Shown in pieces: positions 28,301 to 36,644 of a stretch of 64,000 nucleotides of DNA (position 1 is its first letter; the number at the start of each line of letters is the position of its first letter). The position numbers and the translations under genes were made by a program. The stretch spans positions 62,001-126,000 of the IMG/VR virus record IMGVR_UViG_3300033148_004740. One strand, written 5' to 3'. This DNA comes from a virus. Below the pieces are notes generated by a model, which saw only the letters and a program-made list of their open reading frames with translations, made no database searches and was not told the DNA's origin.

Positions 28301-29245
28301 GAGACCATACTTTTTGAGCAGGCCTCCCATCATTCTGCCACCAGTAGATTCTGGTACTGCTAGTGTTGGCCTGATTCCTTTACCAAAGATCTTCTCAGTA
28401 GCCTTCTCAACAAAGCTTTGCCCTTTGGAGAAAGCAGTATCGAATGGAGGCATCTGTGCAGGGAGACGAAGGAGAGTATTAAAACGGGAAACCATAGCGG
28501 TTCCCCAGGCGCTTGCATGTCTCCAGGCTGCCTGTCCTCTAGTGTGTCCACCTACTACTGTTGTGGGCATACCTCCTACGAGAGGAGGCTTGAATTCTGG
28601 GAACCCTTTAAGAGGTTGCACCTTACCGTAGAAGACTTCTGGATTATCGACTGGGGCTCCAACTACACGCGCCCACGAAGAAGTTAGCTTAGCGCTAGCA
28701 TCTGGAGCAGTTCTGATCCCAGAAGCAAAAGGCAGTGCGACTTCGTCACTCTGTCCCCAGAAGAGCTTCGAGTCTCTGAATGCTAGACCCTCAGAGAGGA
28801 CACGGCGGTAGGTAGTCCCAACACCAGGGTAGTTGCGCTTACCTATTAGTGAAGTGTAGTACTCGGCAAGCTGTTTTGTCCCTGTTCCCTCGGCCGCAAA
28901 CAACGATGGTGGCAGCTGGAAACCAGCTCGGGTTGATGTCTCAAACTGTGAGAGAAAAGGACCAGCAGAAAATGTACGAAAGATATGAGCAGGAGAGTAC
29001 TCCTCGAGGACACGAGCTCCTCGAGCATACAGGTCCCAGACACGACCACCTTTCCAAGGAGCATACCCAAGAGCTACTACTCCTGCAACAGCTCCAGCCT
29101 TACCGAGCATGCCAGTTGCTGGATAGTCTTTCCTATAGAAATCTTCTTGCTGGTCGGCTGTCCACATAGGTGGAGATCGACGAGGATCTTGCAAAGAAGA
29201 CCCATAATAAGGGCGACCATAACCTGGAGTATAATTATCTGGCAC
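25343..29245 (-). CDS. 1300-aa tail-core protein in the tape-measure position
   Basis: A GTG start overlapping the preceding TAG by one base. The gene directly follows the two chaperone-like genes, the usual place for the tape measure. The protein is rich in Pro, Trp, Tyr and Arg, and lacks the long heptad coiled coil typical of tape measures. Hydrophobic, possibly membrane-active segments occur around residues 45-60, 310-330, 390-415 and 500-525 (for example LAGIIGGLAGALSIVPF). A Pro-rich block near 770-850 includes GDPYIKIPEGELRLPG and KILADVAPYTENY. It may be the tape measure, an ejected internal protein, or both. At about 1.5 angstroms per residue it would specify a tail near 195 nm. Confidence 0.6.
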   Translation of the reverse strand: MPDNYTPGYGRPYYGSSLQDPRRSPPMWTADQQEDFYRKDYPATGMLGKAGAVAGVVALGYAPWKGGRVWDLYARGARVLEEYSPAHIFRTFSAGPFLSQFETSTRAGFQLPPSLFAAEGTGTKQLAEYYTSLIGKRNYPGVGTTYRRVLSEGLAFRDSKLFWGQSDEVALPFASGIRTAPDASAKLTSSWARVVGAPVDNPEVFYGKVQPLKGFPEFKPPLVGGMPTTVVGGHTRGQAAWRHASAWGTAMVSRFNTLLRLPAQMPPFDTAFSKGQSFVEKATEKIFGKGIRPTLAVPESTGGRMMGGLLKKYGLYLPLAYMGYQTLDWMTSGSALTQGTILEEGTSVAAGTAITRANLLASRVAQATGLQDYRNWQEDLAPGSTDFSRLMAFPLMGAMFGTGAAYGLKVGYMAREQTRGATAVQARAAAEEWASEYGKQTRLAQWGRSLTQESGIYARPGKMGDLWRRIAKPVAEGTGELSFKLFRKVGPVKLAGIIGGLAGALSIVPFLPGSLIPEKSPEELEAIYSGAQEVPVRRGRWWEFGRSAFEGQRIAYFRPHWYARMRMDAKNEGIWGDDAEALSPIQRWFQSEFTYALEEKHYEERPYPVSALPLEDVPFVGPLLAATVGRAIKPERIMHEDDWLSSEGALVEPPRFGQRIATEIGETPGGVPTTPYDTTGIVGEQIYRLQEMIGLPGFTMMSMKEQMTGTPDWFDQTQRLESARRMFGFERSYWDLELGGLMGTTEAFRRLYPHRRRQIPLYNPIPNMMPGWLPGPGSKSPDFLHGDPYIKIPEGELRLPGRGYEARYPELEGVSPEDYPLIHKYKILADVAPYTENYKDHLRMVNRARKEESWTESQEMVFQQTQDQLQQKKTRVEFQEYKHLTSTGGLFGDKVYYDGEDSSNIIGAINRLKADKDGESGLFAKYFGGYWEALSHNAETALDQMTPISPGAKLVHQRTAIEHYERTQLYGTENAFWNHPFRDFMRPSFWLGAQAVGYEGVPSHIARRRELEDYFDVLKYVKYSRLSNIARENQDSAALREFESQKDQTLFGLNPYTRNFSAIFRALPRRDRDYFNAFAGAETEAERAKILEMVPRNEKALYVAQWKVMFADEVRRAKKDELLSGSELAEADVLIDKIYDEAATEGFPTSKDLNSAYLQSRSPGENYGDWYRKTHLLTQLSTLPGPDWVGWHPSVDLDDVKLKVIQNWGEDMHEYDLWPGRAQAMANKPYINNQAIEPIVGEGTLSRGEIHDRISGLLMTNRMEGDVFTRTVFDPAGTDSVQMQVYEQPNYNSLARRDWF

Positions 29246-30171
29246 TACTTAGTCTTGGCAGACCTGCGGCGTTTTCGAGACTTCTTGGGTTTTACCTTAC
29301 TAACCTTAGCTTCAAGCTCAGCTATCCTTGTCTGTTCTTCCTGGACCATGAGCAGATTTGCTTTCTTGTTTTCTTGTTTTTGTTCTTCCAGGGCTGCCAA
29401 TCTCTCCTCTGGGCTCATGATCTTAACCTTCTCTCCTTTCTTCATCTGTTCTATGTATTCATGATAGACACTAGGAACATCATCCATTGATTGCTTCTCA
29501 AAGATTACAGCATCAACTTTATCATGCCCAGCCAACGCTGCCAGGTGCTCAACATGGTCCTTCTGGCCGATGATTGTCTGCTCCTCCTGAGGAGCTGCTG
29601 GCTGTTGCTCTCTCCAGGCTCTCTCGAGCTCTTCTGGAGGAGGTAGTTTTTCAACACGGGGCCTCTTCTGATCCTGCTGGTCAGTAAAGGAAATAGGCTG
29701 TTGGAGAACTCCTACCTGTATAAGCTTACGTTCAGCCTGAGCCAGCCTTGTCATGAAGGTGTCATAGTCCATAGCATAGACCTGATCAGGGGTATATGCC
29801 GGGAAAGCTTGAGTTATCAAAGCTGCCATGTCATGGACTACAGAGGTAGCGTCATGTCGACATACAACAAGGCGCTGTTCGATATCATCTAATGTGGATG
29901 GCCCAGAGTGAGCCATGATTGCCTGAGCAACTGCTGATACAGTCCCTGCTGGGAGCTTGCTCATGTTATCGACGAAGACTTGGTTGAGAACACACTTCTT
30001 GAAGGCCTCATCCTCGAGCACAGCATGAGGATATGCCCGAAGAGCAAAGCGTGTTTGCAAGTCTAGGAACTCACCGATAGTTAGAGGGCGCCACGGAATA
30101 GTCTCCCCATCTGGGAATACAGAAGCGAAGACTGAATCGTGCTGCTCCCTTAGCAGGAACAGCTCTCTCAT
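29245..30171 (-). CDS. Tail assembly chaperone-like protein 2
   Basis: A 308-residue protein. Residues 10-70 (VFASVFPDGETIPWRPLTIGEF, partly, then FKKCVLNQVF) match the same pattern as the preceding gene product (VYASGTSDTEMFIWRPVTRTEF, then HRCVLWGSP), so the two are paralogues. The C-terminal third is a charged coiled coil (about 250-295) ending in a Lys/Arg-rich tail. Its ATG overlaps the previous stop (TAATG). Tandem chaperone genes before a tape measure are typical of long-tailed phages. Here they are separate genes rather than a visible frameshift pair. Confidence 0.72.
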   Translation of the reverse strand: MRELFLLREQHDSVFASVFPDGETIPWRPLTIGEFLDLQTRFALRAYPHAVLEDEAFKKCVLNQVFVDNMSKLPAGTVSAVAQAIMAHSGPSTLDDIEQRLVVCRHDATSVVHDMAALITQAFPAYTPDQVYAMDYDTFMTRLAQAERKLIQVGVLQQPISFTDQQDQKRPRVEKLPPPEELERAWREQQPAAPQEEQTIIGQKDHVEHLAALAGHDKVDAVIFEKQSMDDVPSVYHEYIEQMKKGEKVKIMSPEERLAALEEQKQENKKANLLMVQEEQTRIAELEAKVSKVKPKKSRKRRRSAKTK

Positions 30172-30611
30172 TACAACTTGATTACGATCTGAGATGCAAT
30201 CCGTGGATCCAAGAAGTTAGAGTTGACCATGATCTGCTCGTGGAGCAGAGTGATAGTCCCACCCTTCTGGGCCATAGCTATCATCCCTAGGGGAGAACCC
30301 CAAAGAACGCACCTGTGTACTACCTCAGCTTCTACAGCGAGCTGTGTCAGTTGCTGTTCAACAGCGGCAACACTAACCTCTGTGAACTCGGTACGGGTAA
30401 CAGGGCGCCAGATAAACATCTCTGTATCGCTGGTGCCAGAGGCATAGACCGATCCGTGCTCTTGCTTCCATCCTTCCATGATCTCCTGGGTAGGAGCTCC
30501 TGGGAAAACAGCAAGGGCCTCGGCCAGATTCTTAATCTGCTCCTCGACTGCTTGTTCTTCCTGAGTCTGTTCTTGTTCTTCGACCTTAGCGGTTTCTTCT
30601 AGAGCTTCCAT
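30171..30611 (-). CDS. Tail assembly chaperone-like protein 1
   Basis: A 146-residue protein starting at the ATG at 30611, which is preceded by GGAGG with good spacing (AAAGGAGGAGCA before ATG). The frame is open to a TTG at 30638, but that would place the ribosome site inside the gene. The first 40 residues are Glu/Gln-rich and likely disordered. Residues 45-110 share the WRP-T-x-x-E-F and (H/K)-(R/K)-C-V-L pattern with the next protein. No slippery heptamer is visible at the junction. The role is inferred from location just before the giant tail-core genes. Confidence 0.7.
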   Translation of the reverse strand: MEALEETAKVEEQEQTQEEQAVEEQIKNLAEALAVFPGAPTQEIMEGWKQEHGSVYASGTSDTEMFIWRPVTRTEFTEVSVAAVEQQLTQLAVEAEVVHRCVLWGSPLGMIAMAQKGGTITLLHEQIMVNSNFLDPRIASQIVIKL

Positions 30612-30641
30612 TGCTCCTCCTTTATGACTGGTCTCCAAGTG

Positions 30642-31445
30642 TTATAGCAAATCCCTTGCGATAAAGGAATAGGCCTCCTGGATTGGGAGGCCATCAATAG
30701 CCACTTGTTTTGATTGACCAAGAATATAAACGTCTTCTAGCTTCTGGACAGTGTGGTGGATATTATCATCCCCCACATAGTCTCCAAAAGCGACATAGAT
30801 GTCAAAAGGATTCAACGCTGGATCGTCAACATGTCGACCCATCCCTGTGTCAACAGTAATGGATCCTATATTTTCCTTCTTTGGTGCGCCCCAGACTCTG
30901 TTCTCGAACATCTCAAAAGCATTCTCTGCTCTACCTACTTTCCCAGCGGCACGTTGAGAGCTAGAGAAGCCCGTTAAAGAAGCATGGGCAGCTAGCTCTT
31001 GTAGCTGATCGACAGGGAGCCCGAGATTACCATTAATGACTTTTTCAATATTTGCCGTAACTGTCTCTTCTCCAATATACTTTCCCTTGTCTGATTTCAC
31101 AGCAGAGAAGGGAGTAAACTCGCCCTTTACTAGAGCCTTATAGCGTTGTAGGACAAGCCACAAATAGCCAGCCTCTTTGAAGTTGATAGTGAACTGGCCC
31201 TGTACAATTACGTTCCCCTCCGCCACGGCGTCAAATAGACGAGAGGCATATCCATAGAGAGGAGTACGAGACTGAGTGACAGCATAAGACATACTAGTGA
31301 CCTCATCTATAAGTACATCGCCAATATAGATAGCCACCTGTGCGCCCGAGAAGTAATCATTGTTGTAGATACCCCTTCGGTCTAAGGTAGCCCCATGAGT
31401 ATCCCAAAAGGATTTCTCTGATTCGCCCTGAGGATCAATAGCCAT
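30642..31445 (-). CDS. Tail-tube-fold protein, third paralogue
   Basis: A 267-residue protein with the same opening and closing elements as its two upstream neighbours: FSGAQVAIYIGDVLIDEVTSMSYAV (partly), TPLYGYASRLFDAVAEG, a middle QGQFTINF and a final EAYSFIARDLL. Between them sits an insertion of about 80 residues (100-190) containing helices. Its start overlaps the previous stop by one base. It may be a tube initiator or terminator, or a second tube protein. The fold relation is visible in the sequence, but the exact role is not. Confidence 0.68.
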   Translation of the reverse strand: MAIDPQGESEKSFWDTHGATLDRRGIYNNDYFSGAQVAIYIGDVLIDEVTSMSYAVTQSRTPLYGYASRLFDAVAEGNVIVQGQFTINFKEAGYLWLVLQRYKALVKGEFTPFSAVKSDKGKYIGEETVTANIEKVINGNLGLPVDQLQELAAHASLTGFSSSQRAAGKVGRAENAFEMFENRVWGAPKKENIGSITVDTGMGRHVDDPALNPFDIYVAFGDYVGDDNIHHTVQKLEDVYILGQSKQVAIDGLPIQEAYSFIARDLL

Positions 31446-32650
31446 TAGAGCCTTCTCCCTGAGCGCCTAAGCCCCATACTCTCCAGGTATCTAACATATC
31501 TTCTTCCACCTGCTACAAGAAGCTCGGACGCAGTCCTTTCTCTTCCTTTACTCCAAATACCTCTATCATTCTGAGAGAGCTTCATTCTGCCTACAGAGGT
31601 CATGATGTCTACATCTCGAGCGACAAAGTTAATCACCTGTTCTGTCAGTAGATCTTCTACGGACATAGTAACTCCATCATTCATGAACTCAACACCATAG
31701 ATCCCCATACGGGAAATGGAACCATATTCATTAGCGAAGAGAACGGTAAGATCCATTGGAGGAAGTTGATCAGGAATGAGAGTTGAGACTTCAGTATCTG
31801 CTCCCATTTCTCCTGCAGTCCTGGCGTCTCCCATCGCACGAATCAAGGGAGCAAGGGCATGCTCATTGAAGAGAGTGAAGATCATCGAACCACCAATAGT
31901 CCTAGGTCCACGGGTATATCCCTTTACATAGCCTTGGCCCAGAGCCCTTACCCCCATCTTCTCACGGTGGCTCTGGACACTGATAGTCTGTAGGGTAGCC
32001 AAAGTAAGAGTATTGGTAGCTGCATCATCCATCTCTTTGATGTGATCAATGCGGCGCTGTAGGCCATCCTTGATGAACTGATGTTCTGCCTTCATAGCAA
32101 AGGCTACACGAATCATTCTCTCGTACCCAGCTGCAGAAAAGCCGTGTCTGTTGAATATTCCGAGGACGATAGGAACAGCAAGATCCTTAGCTGGACTGTC
32201 TGTCCCGTCTGCGGCACCTCTTATATATAGACCAGCAACTGTGAGAAAGTGTCGCTTGAGATCCTCATAGCTAGAACGGATGACGGCGTCAACATCCAGC
32301 GGATTCATGTTGTTGATGATATTCTCACAAGCAGCTACAACCTCTACTGAGGTATCGACCTCTTCCTTGAGAGCCGCGATCTGTACGTCCTTGTCCACTC
32401 TGCCGTACAAATGGGCCACAACCTTGATGTCGCTTCCAGAAAAGCTACTACCAACCCACTTGATCTCACTATGTTTGTCTTGTTCGACAGGAAGATTATC
32501 CTTTTCTCTATGATATTCCTGTCGGATTAAGGCAGGGAAAGAGTCTTCTTGAAGGAGGACTTCACCGGGTTGGAACTGTTGCGCCTCGACGGCAGCAAGA
32601 TCAGGAGGGCCAGAGTCTGATTTAACATTGATTGGTCGATCGCCTGGCAT
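31445..32650 (-). CDS. Tail-tube-fold protein with large helical insertion
   Basis: A 401-residue protein sharing FSGSDIKVVAHLYG, MIFTLFNEHALAPLI, QLPPMDLTVLFANEYGS and INFVARDVDIM with the 230-aa tube-like protein next to it. Between the first strand pair and the rest (residues about 85-215) lies a mainly helical insertion that the neighbour lacks. The N-terminal 55 residues are acidic and Pro-rich. AAGGAG stands seven bases before the ATG. It is probably a specialised tube ring or a protein adding an external or internal domain to the tube. The insertion's function is unknown. Confidence 0.7.
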   Translation of the reverse strand: MPGDRPINVKSDSGPPDLAAVEAQQFQPGEVLLQEDSFPALIRQEYHREKDNLPVEQDKHSEIKWVGSSFSGSDIKVVAHLYGRVDKDVQIAALKEEVDTSVEVVAACENIINNMNPLDVDAVIRSSYEDLKRHFLTVAGLYIRGAADGTDSPAKDLAVPIVLGIFNRHGFSAAGYERMIRVAFAMKAEHQFIKDGLQRRIDHIKEMDDAATNTLTLATLQTISVQSHREKMGVRALGQGYVKGYTRGPRTIGGSMIFTLFNEHALAPLIRAMGDARTAGEMGADTEVSTLIPDQLPPMDLTVLFANEYGSISRMGIYGVEFMNDGVTMSVEDLLTEQVINFVARDVDIMTSVGRMKLSQNDRGIWSKGRERTASELLVAGGRRYVRYLESMGLRRSGRRL

Positions 32651-32667
32651 CAGAACTCCTTGTGAGA

Positions 32668-32689
32668 AGCACCGGGATTAACCGATGCT
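32668..32689 (-). promoter_or_regulatory. Small hairpin between tube-like genes
   Basis: In the minus-strand transcript AGCAUCGG pairs with CCGGUGCU (one G-U pair) around a six-base loop, in the 55-base gap between the tube gene and its 401-aa paralogue. There is no U run. It may be a weak RNA processing or stability element. Confidence 0.35.
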
Positions 32690-32705
32690 CCTCTGTATCT
32701 TAGAA

Positions 32706-33398
32706 TTATGTATATAGTTGACTAGTTAGACCAGGAAGCTCAACCTTCTGCCAAGGTACGAGTGTCCTAGCGATATAAGTGTTCTGCATCTCAGACGTAA
32801 TGTCGTCAATCGAAACACCATATCCCTCATTGAGTAGCTCAACACCGAAGATCCTCATGACAGCAAAGCTGCCGTACTCGTTAGCCGCTGCTAGTGTGAT
32901 ATCAAACGGAGGAATTTGATCTGAGAACCATGGAGCCATGGCAACCTGATCAGATCCAACATTAGTGATATCCGACTCGATATTAAAATCTGGATCGTCA
33001 AAGTCTACTGCCACATTAGGGTCAGAGACTTGAGCAATCGGTAGAGTCGTCACCGAAGCGTCATTGGTATTCTGAGGAATGAAGTCATCCTTATCGGCCA
33101 AAAACTTCGGAGCAGTTCCTGCACCATGTTTTCGATCAGCGATCATTCCAAAGAGACCAAGTAGAGCATGTTCATCGAACATGAGGAAAATTAGGGTACC
33201 AGCAATGCCACGTTTACCGCGCGAGAAGGATCTAGGATCCGCTGATCCCATAGTATACAGAGGGGCTTTCTCTCTCGTAACCGAGTACGAGATAGCCTGA
33301 ATCTCTGCAATAACCTTGCTCCCGAAAACAGCCTTAATGTCTACGCCGGAAAAACTGTGGTAGCTCTTTCCAAATTGATTATCTGCTGTGTTGGCCAT
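32706..33398 (-). CDS. Tail tube protein
   Basis: A 230-residue protein immediately after the sheath gene, the standard place for the contractile-tail tube subunit. It has the tube-like arrangement: FSGVDIKAVFGSKVIAEIQAI (partly), YSVTREKAPLYTMG, an RGIAGTLIFLMF strand, QIPPFDITLAAANEYGS and an end with NTYIARTLVPW. Of the three tandem paralogues this one is shortest and has no large insertion, so it is the best candidate for the repeating tube subunit. Confidence 0.75.
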   Translation of the reverse strand: MANTADNQFGKSYHSFSGVDIKAVFGSKVIAEIQAISYSVTREKAPLYTMGSADPRSFSRGKRGIAGTLIFLMFDEHALLGLFGMIADRKHGAGTAPKFLADKDDFIPQNTNDASVTTLPIAQVSDPNVAVDFDDPDFNIESDITNVGSDQVAMAPWFSDQIPPFDITLAAANEYGSFAVMRIFGVELLNEGYGVSIDDITSEMQNTYIARTLVPWQKVELPGLTSQLYT

Positions 33399-33408
33399 TT
33401 ACTTCTCC

Positions 33409-35313
33409 TTATACCGCCGCCAAAGCTACGGAGACAGTGATTCTACGTAGTTCGAAGGCTGGTACTAGTTTTAGTTCAACTGTGGCTTGTCCTAGTACCC
33501 TCTGTTGTGGTGTGATAATGAGCTGGAACTCAAAGCGACGTATTACCCCATTCTTAACAAGGTTCTGCAATACACGCTCAAGAGCCGTCTCGAGAGCTGC
33601 AGTTTGAGCTCCCGTCATTGCTTCGCCTAGGAATGGTTCTCCTACGTCGCGAATCGCGTCCATCGAAGCCTTGACCTGACGCATGGTTGACAGACGCTGA
33701 TAATCAGAATCTGGACGTGCTGCTGTTGGACCATCGCTGACTACGATTCCACGCTTCTTAGCATGGAAGGTAACAAAGCGATAGCCTGCAAGCGTGTCAA
33801 TCTTAGCTAGATTAAGACGGAATGGCAGTCTAACACTGTTCAACAGTTTGTTTGTAGGCGCACTGTTAACAGCTAGTGCAGAGTAGAACCCTGCATAAGT
33901 GGCAGCACCAGACGCAACGTAGGCTGACGTTCTGCTTGAGTTAGCCAGAACAGGCCATGTCGCCACGACACTGAGATACTTACCAATATCGACCAGGTGA
34001 TCGTTGTCATCCTCTAGCTGGGTACCATCCAACCAATGATCATCAGTAGCGATGAAACCACCGTATGCCAGACCCTCGACTCCGTCGATGGTAAATCCTG
34101 GCGTACCAGTTACTCCTCCACTTGCTAGACGACCGGCTAGGAACTTGTTCCCTAGCAGTCCAGTACCATTGCCACCAGAAGCCACAACTCTATTACCGTT
34201 TGCGTCGGTTTCTAGAGTTGGTGCGGTTCCTACCCACTGTGCTGCTCCCTTGAGAGAGTAACTCGTAGGTGGCTTGACACCAATTACACCTGTCATGTCC
34301 ATGTTGTCTGTAGCCTGGCGGTAACAGAAATCAGCCAGCTGATAACCGAAGTTGACTTCATGGAAGTCTCCTGCGGTCAAAGCCGTTCCGTCAGTCGTCG
34401 CAGATGCAGTTGCCGATCCTACCCCAGAAGAGGTAAAGACCTGTGCTACAGTGAACGACGGAGACGATGCGTTGGGCTGTTCTGGGAACCACCACCAAAA
34501 ATAGTTAGTTCCTTCAAACTCTTCTGTGTACAGCATACCGAGAGCGTCGTCAGACGCTGCGGCAACTGGGTACCCAGTAAGAGCAGCAAGGCTCAGGCCA
34601 GAAACGGTTGCTTCATTCATATCCCTAACGTTGAGGTCATCTAGATAAACATCCATGGGGACTACTACGTCAATTTCCTGATCCTCGAGCAGTTCATATG
34701 CGTTATACAAATGCTCGTATAGTTTCATTCGGGATACGGTAAGACCGTCTGTACCTGCTGTGTATACCGCGCCGCCAACTGCATCTGCTGCAGCTAGTGT
34801 TACTGGCACAGAAAGGGTTCCGATGTCCCCTGCGCCAGTAGTTGCGGTACCAGTTACGTCAAGCTCCCTAAGGTCAACGCGATCCGATGGAGATGATGGG
34901 ATGTTGTCATAGACAAGTTCATCATCCGAAGCGCGCCAAAGTCTTAGCCTAAGGCCAGTGTCATCCCAGAAGATTAAGTAATCAGTGCCGGCAGAGTCAT
35001 CCTTTGAGACAGTCTCAACAGTGATTCCAGTACCAACACCTGTAAGAGTAGCTGAAGTAGCACCAGTCCTAAATAGGTTGACGTTCTCAGCCCCTCCAAC
35101 AGAAACTTCATACATACCTCTTGTGAGAGTTCCTTCGGCCTTGCCAAACTCGCTTGCCGCGTCTGCTACGCGTTGCACCCCGTACAAAGTCTCGGACCTA
35201 CCCTTTGAGGCAGTTCCAAGAATTAGAGAAACGGGATCACTATTAACAGAGTTGGTGATAGTATTGCCATCTTGCTTTACTTCAACAATCCCTGGCAGGT
35301 TTTCGCGAGCCAT
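33409..35313 (-). CDS. Tail sheath protein
   Basis: A 634-residue protein. The N-terminus (NLPGIVEVKQDGNTITNSV, then PVSLILGTASKGRSETLYG) and C-terminus (RFVTFHAKKRGIVVSDGPTA, then LSTMRQVKASMDAIRDVGEPFLG and a final VELKLVPAFELRRITVSVAL, partly) match contractile sheath proteins, whose ends form the donor-strand mesh. The middle carries a beta-rich variable domain (about 150-420). It lies between a putative tail terminator and the tube gene. An AGGAG-like site precedes the ATG. Confidence 0.9.
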   Translation of the reverse strand: MARENLPGIVEVKQDGNTITNSVNSDPVSLILGTASKGRSETLYGVQRVADAASEFGKAEGTLTRGMYEVSVGGAENVNLFRTGATSATLTGVGTGITVETVSKDDSAGTDYLIFWDDTGLRLRLWRASDDELVYDNIPSSPSDRVDLRELDVTGTATTGAGDIGTLSVPVTLAAADAVGGAVYTAGTDGLTVSRMKLYEHLYNAYELLEDQEIDVVVPMDVYLDDLNVRDMNEATVSGLSLAALTGYPVAAASDDALGMLYTEEFEGTNYFWWWFPEQPNASSPSFTVAQVFTSSGVGSATASATTDGTALTAGDFHEVNFGYQLADFCYRQATDNMDMTGVIGVKPPTSYSLKGAAQWVGTAPTLETDANGNRVVASGGNGTGLLGNKFLAGRLASGGVTGTPGFTIDGVEGLAYGGFIATDDHWLDGTQLEDDNDHLVDIGKYLSVVATWPVLANSSRTSAYVASGAATYAGFYSALAVNSAPTNKLLNSVRLPFRLNLAKIDTLAGYRFVTFHAKKRGIVVSDGPTAARPDSDYQRLSTMRQVKASMDAIRDVGEPFLGEAMTGAQTAALETALERVLQNLVKNGVIRRFEFQLIITPQQRVLGQATVELKLVPAFELRRITVSVALAAV

Positions 35314-35339
35314 TTAGCAATTCCTCCTTGTAAACATTC

Positions 35340-36059
35340 TTAAGTAGTATCCATCGCTGGGTTTAGTCTAATGATGATTTCTTCGAGTGTCTTCTGCTTA
35401 AATGTGCTTACCTTTTCTGTCTTTACGAAGAAGTCGATCGGTCGGCCATACCATTTGTTCTCGTTTACTCGAACAACAATATCGCTTCCCTGACCTTCCC
35501 AGAATACTCTATTGACGCCTTGCATAACAAACCACCAATTGTACTCTGCCATCAAACTCTCAAACCAAAGAGCGCGCCGGTTAGCTGCCTTATTGGTTCG
35601 AGCCCAACATGTGAAACGCACTACATTGTCGTACCAGAACCCAAAACTCAGGTTCTTGTACTTTGGATTCTCAGGGTCGTCTAACTCCTCTCTAAACATA
35701 GGTCTACGATTGTGGACCTTTGCTTGTCCAGGAGGACCCTGTCCAAAAGCTCCAGGCTGTCTACTGACCAAACTGAAGGTGATTGACTCAGTCATAGACT
35801 TGACGTCAGGTTCCTCCTCAGTAAAGGTCACCCGGTTCTTTTGAGATGTTCCGGCTCTATCTTCATAGTTATCTATAGCTTGGCGAACCAAATCATGAAA
35901 TTCCAGAAGAGATTTCGCCTTGCCAACAGTTGTGGACTTCCCAGGTTGGTACCCGAACACGTCCTCAGTGATCGCAGAATAGACTTGTTGGACTTCGATC
36001 CTCGGCCCATCATCTACCAGTTCTTCATCTAGAAGATCTAGAAGTAGACTATCTGTCAT
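35340..36059 (-). CDS. Putative tail terminator/neck protein
   Basis: A 239-residue protein with no intergenic gap after the zinc-motif neck protein. It is rich in aromatic residues (FGFWYDNVVRFTCWARTNKAANRRALWFESLMAEY, in part) in a helix-strand arrangement such as neck and tail-completion proteins have. Position right before the sheath agrees with a terminator that caps the tail and joins it to the connector. I see no specific motif, so the assignment is by order. Confidence 0.62.
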   Translation of the reverse strand: MTDSLLLDLLDEELVDDGPRIEVQQVYSAITEDVFGYQPGKSTTVGKAKSLLEFHDLVRQAIDNYEDRAGTSQKNRVTFTEEEPDVKSMTESITFSLVSRQPGAFGQGPPGQAKVHNRRPMFREELDDPENPKYKNLSFGFWYDNVVRFTCWARTNKAANRRALWFESLMAEYNWWFVMQGVNRVFWEGQGSDIVVRVNENKWYGRPIDFFVKTEKVSTFKQKTLEEIIIRLNPAMDTT

Positions 36060-36641
36060 TTAGCCAACTCCATTAAGGAACTTCTTCTCTTCCTTATAGC
36101 AGTCGAGTTTCCAATACTCGAGCCTACCCTTGTCGGATCGCAAGTCCAATGCACTTGATATACGGTAAAGAGCTTCCCTCTGATATGGACGGACGGGCTG
36201 TCCCTCCTCATCCCTAACCAGCTCTACAATCTTGTCATCAGGGGTAATAGAAACGCTGGATCTCAGATAGAATACCATAAGGGGCACGTTCATCAACCCA
36301 GGCGGAATGATTTGCTCCCTAATGGCCTGACCAATGTCACTACCGAGGACTACCCGATAGACACTGATAAAGGTTTCGTCCCAGAAGAAACCTTCACCAT
36401 GACAAAAGGGACAAAAGGTATCGCGGTCGGGCTCATGAGTAACCAAATCAACACAGGGACATCCAAGTAAGATACCATTATTCCTACGCATTTTACGTAG
36501 AACCGCTGGCTGACCCTTAGCTATCTCTGGCCATTTTCCATCAAGGAAGTTGATGAGCTCCTGTCTCATATTAGGTTCTGTTCGTCCGTCACCAAAAAGA
36601 GTTCTCTGAGCTGGGTTCTTGTCCCAAAAACGACTACTCAT
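36060..36641 (-). CDS. Putative neck/head-closure protein with zinc motif
   Basis: A 193-residue protein. It carries a likely zinc site with C61-x-C63 (GCPC) and C77-x-x-C80 followed by H-G-x-G (CPFCHGEG), resembling half a DnaJ-type finger. The rest mixes helices and short strands ending in an acidic-basic helix. It sits between a putative connector and a putative terminator, the usual place for a head-closure ring protein. The zinc motif is visible. The role is inferred. Confidence 0.65.
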   Translation of the reverse strand: MSSRFWDKNPAQRTLFGDGRTEPNMRQELINFLDGKWPEIAKGQPAVLRKMRRNNGILLGCPCVDLVTHEPDRDTFCPFCHGEGFFWDETFISVYRVVLGSDIGQAIREQIIPPGLMNVPLMVFYLRSSVSITPDDKIVELVRDEEGQPVRPYQREALYRISSALDLRSDKGRLEYWKLDCYKEEKKFLNGVG

Positions 36642-36644
36642 TTT

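Noticed and set aside
30169-30175. Programmed frameshift between the two chaperone-like genes
   Set aside because: No slippery heptamer was seen at the junction, and each gene has its own start.
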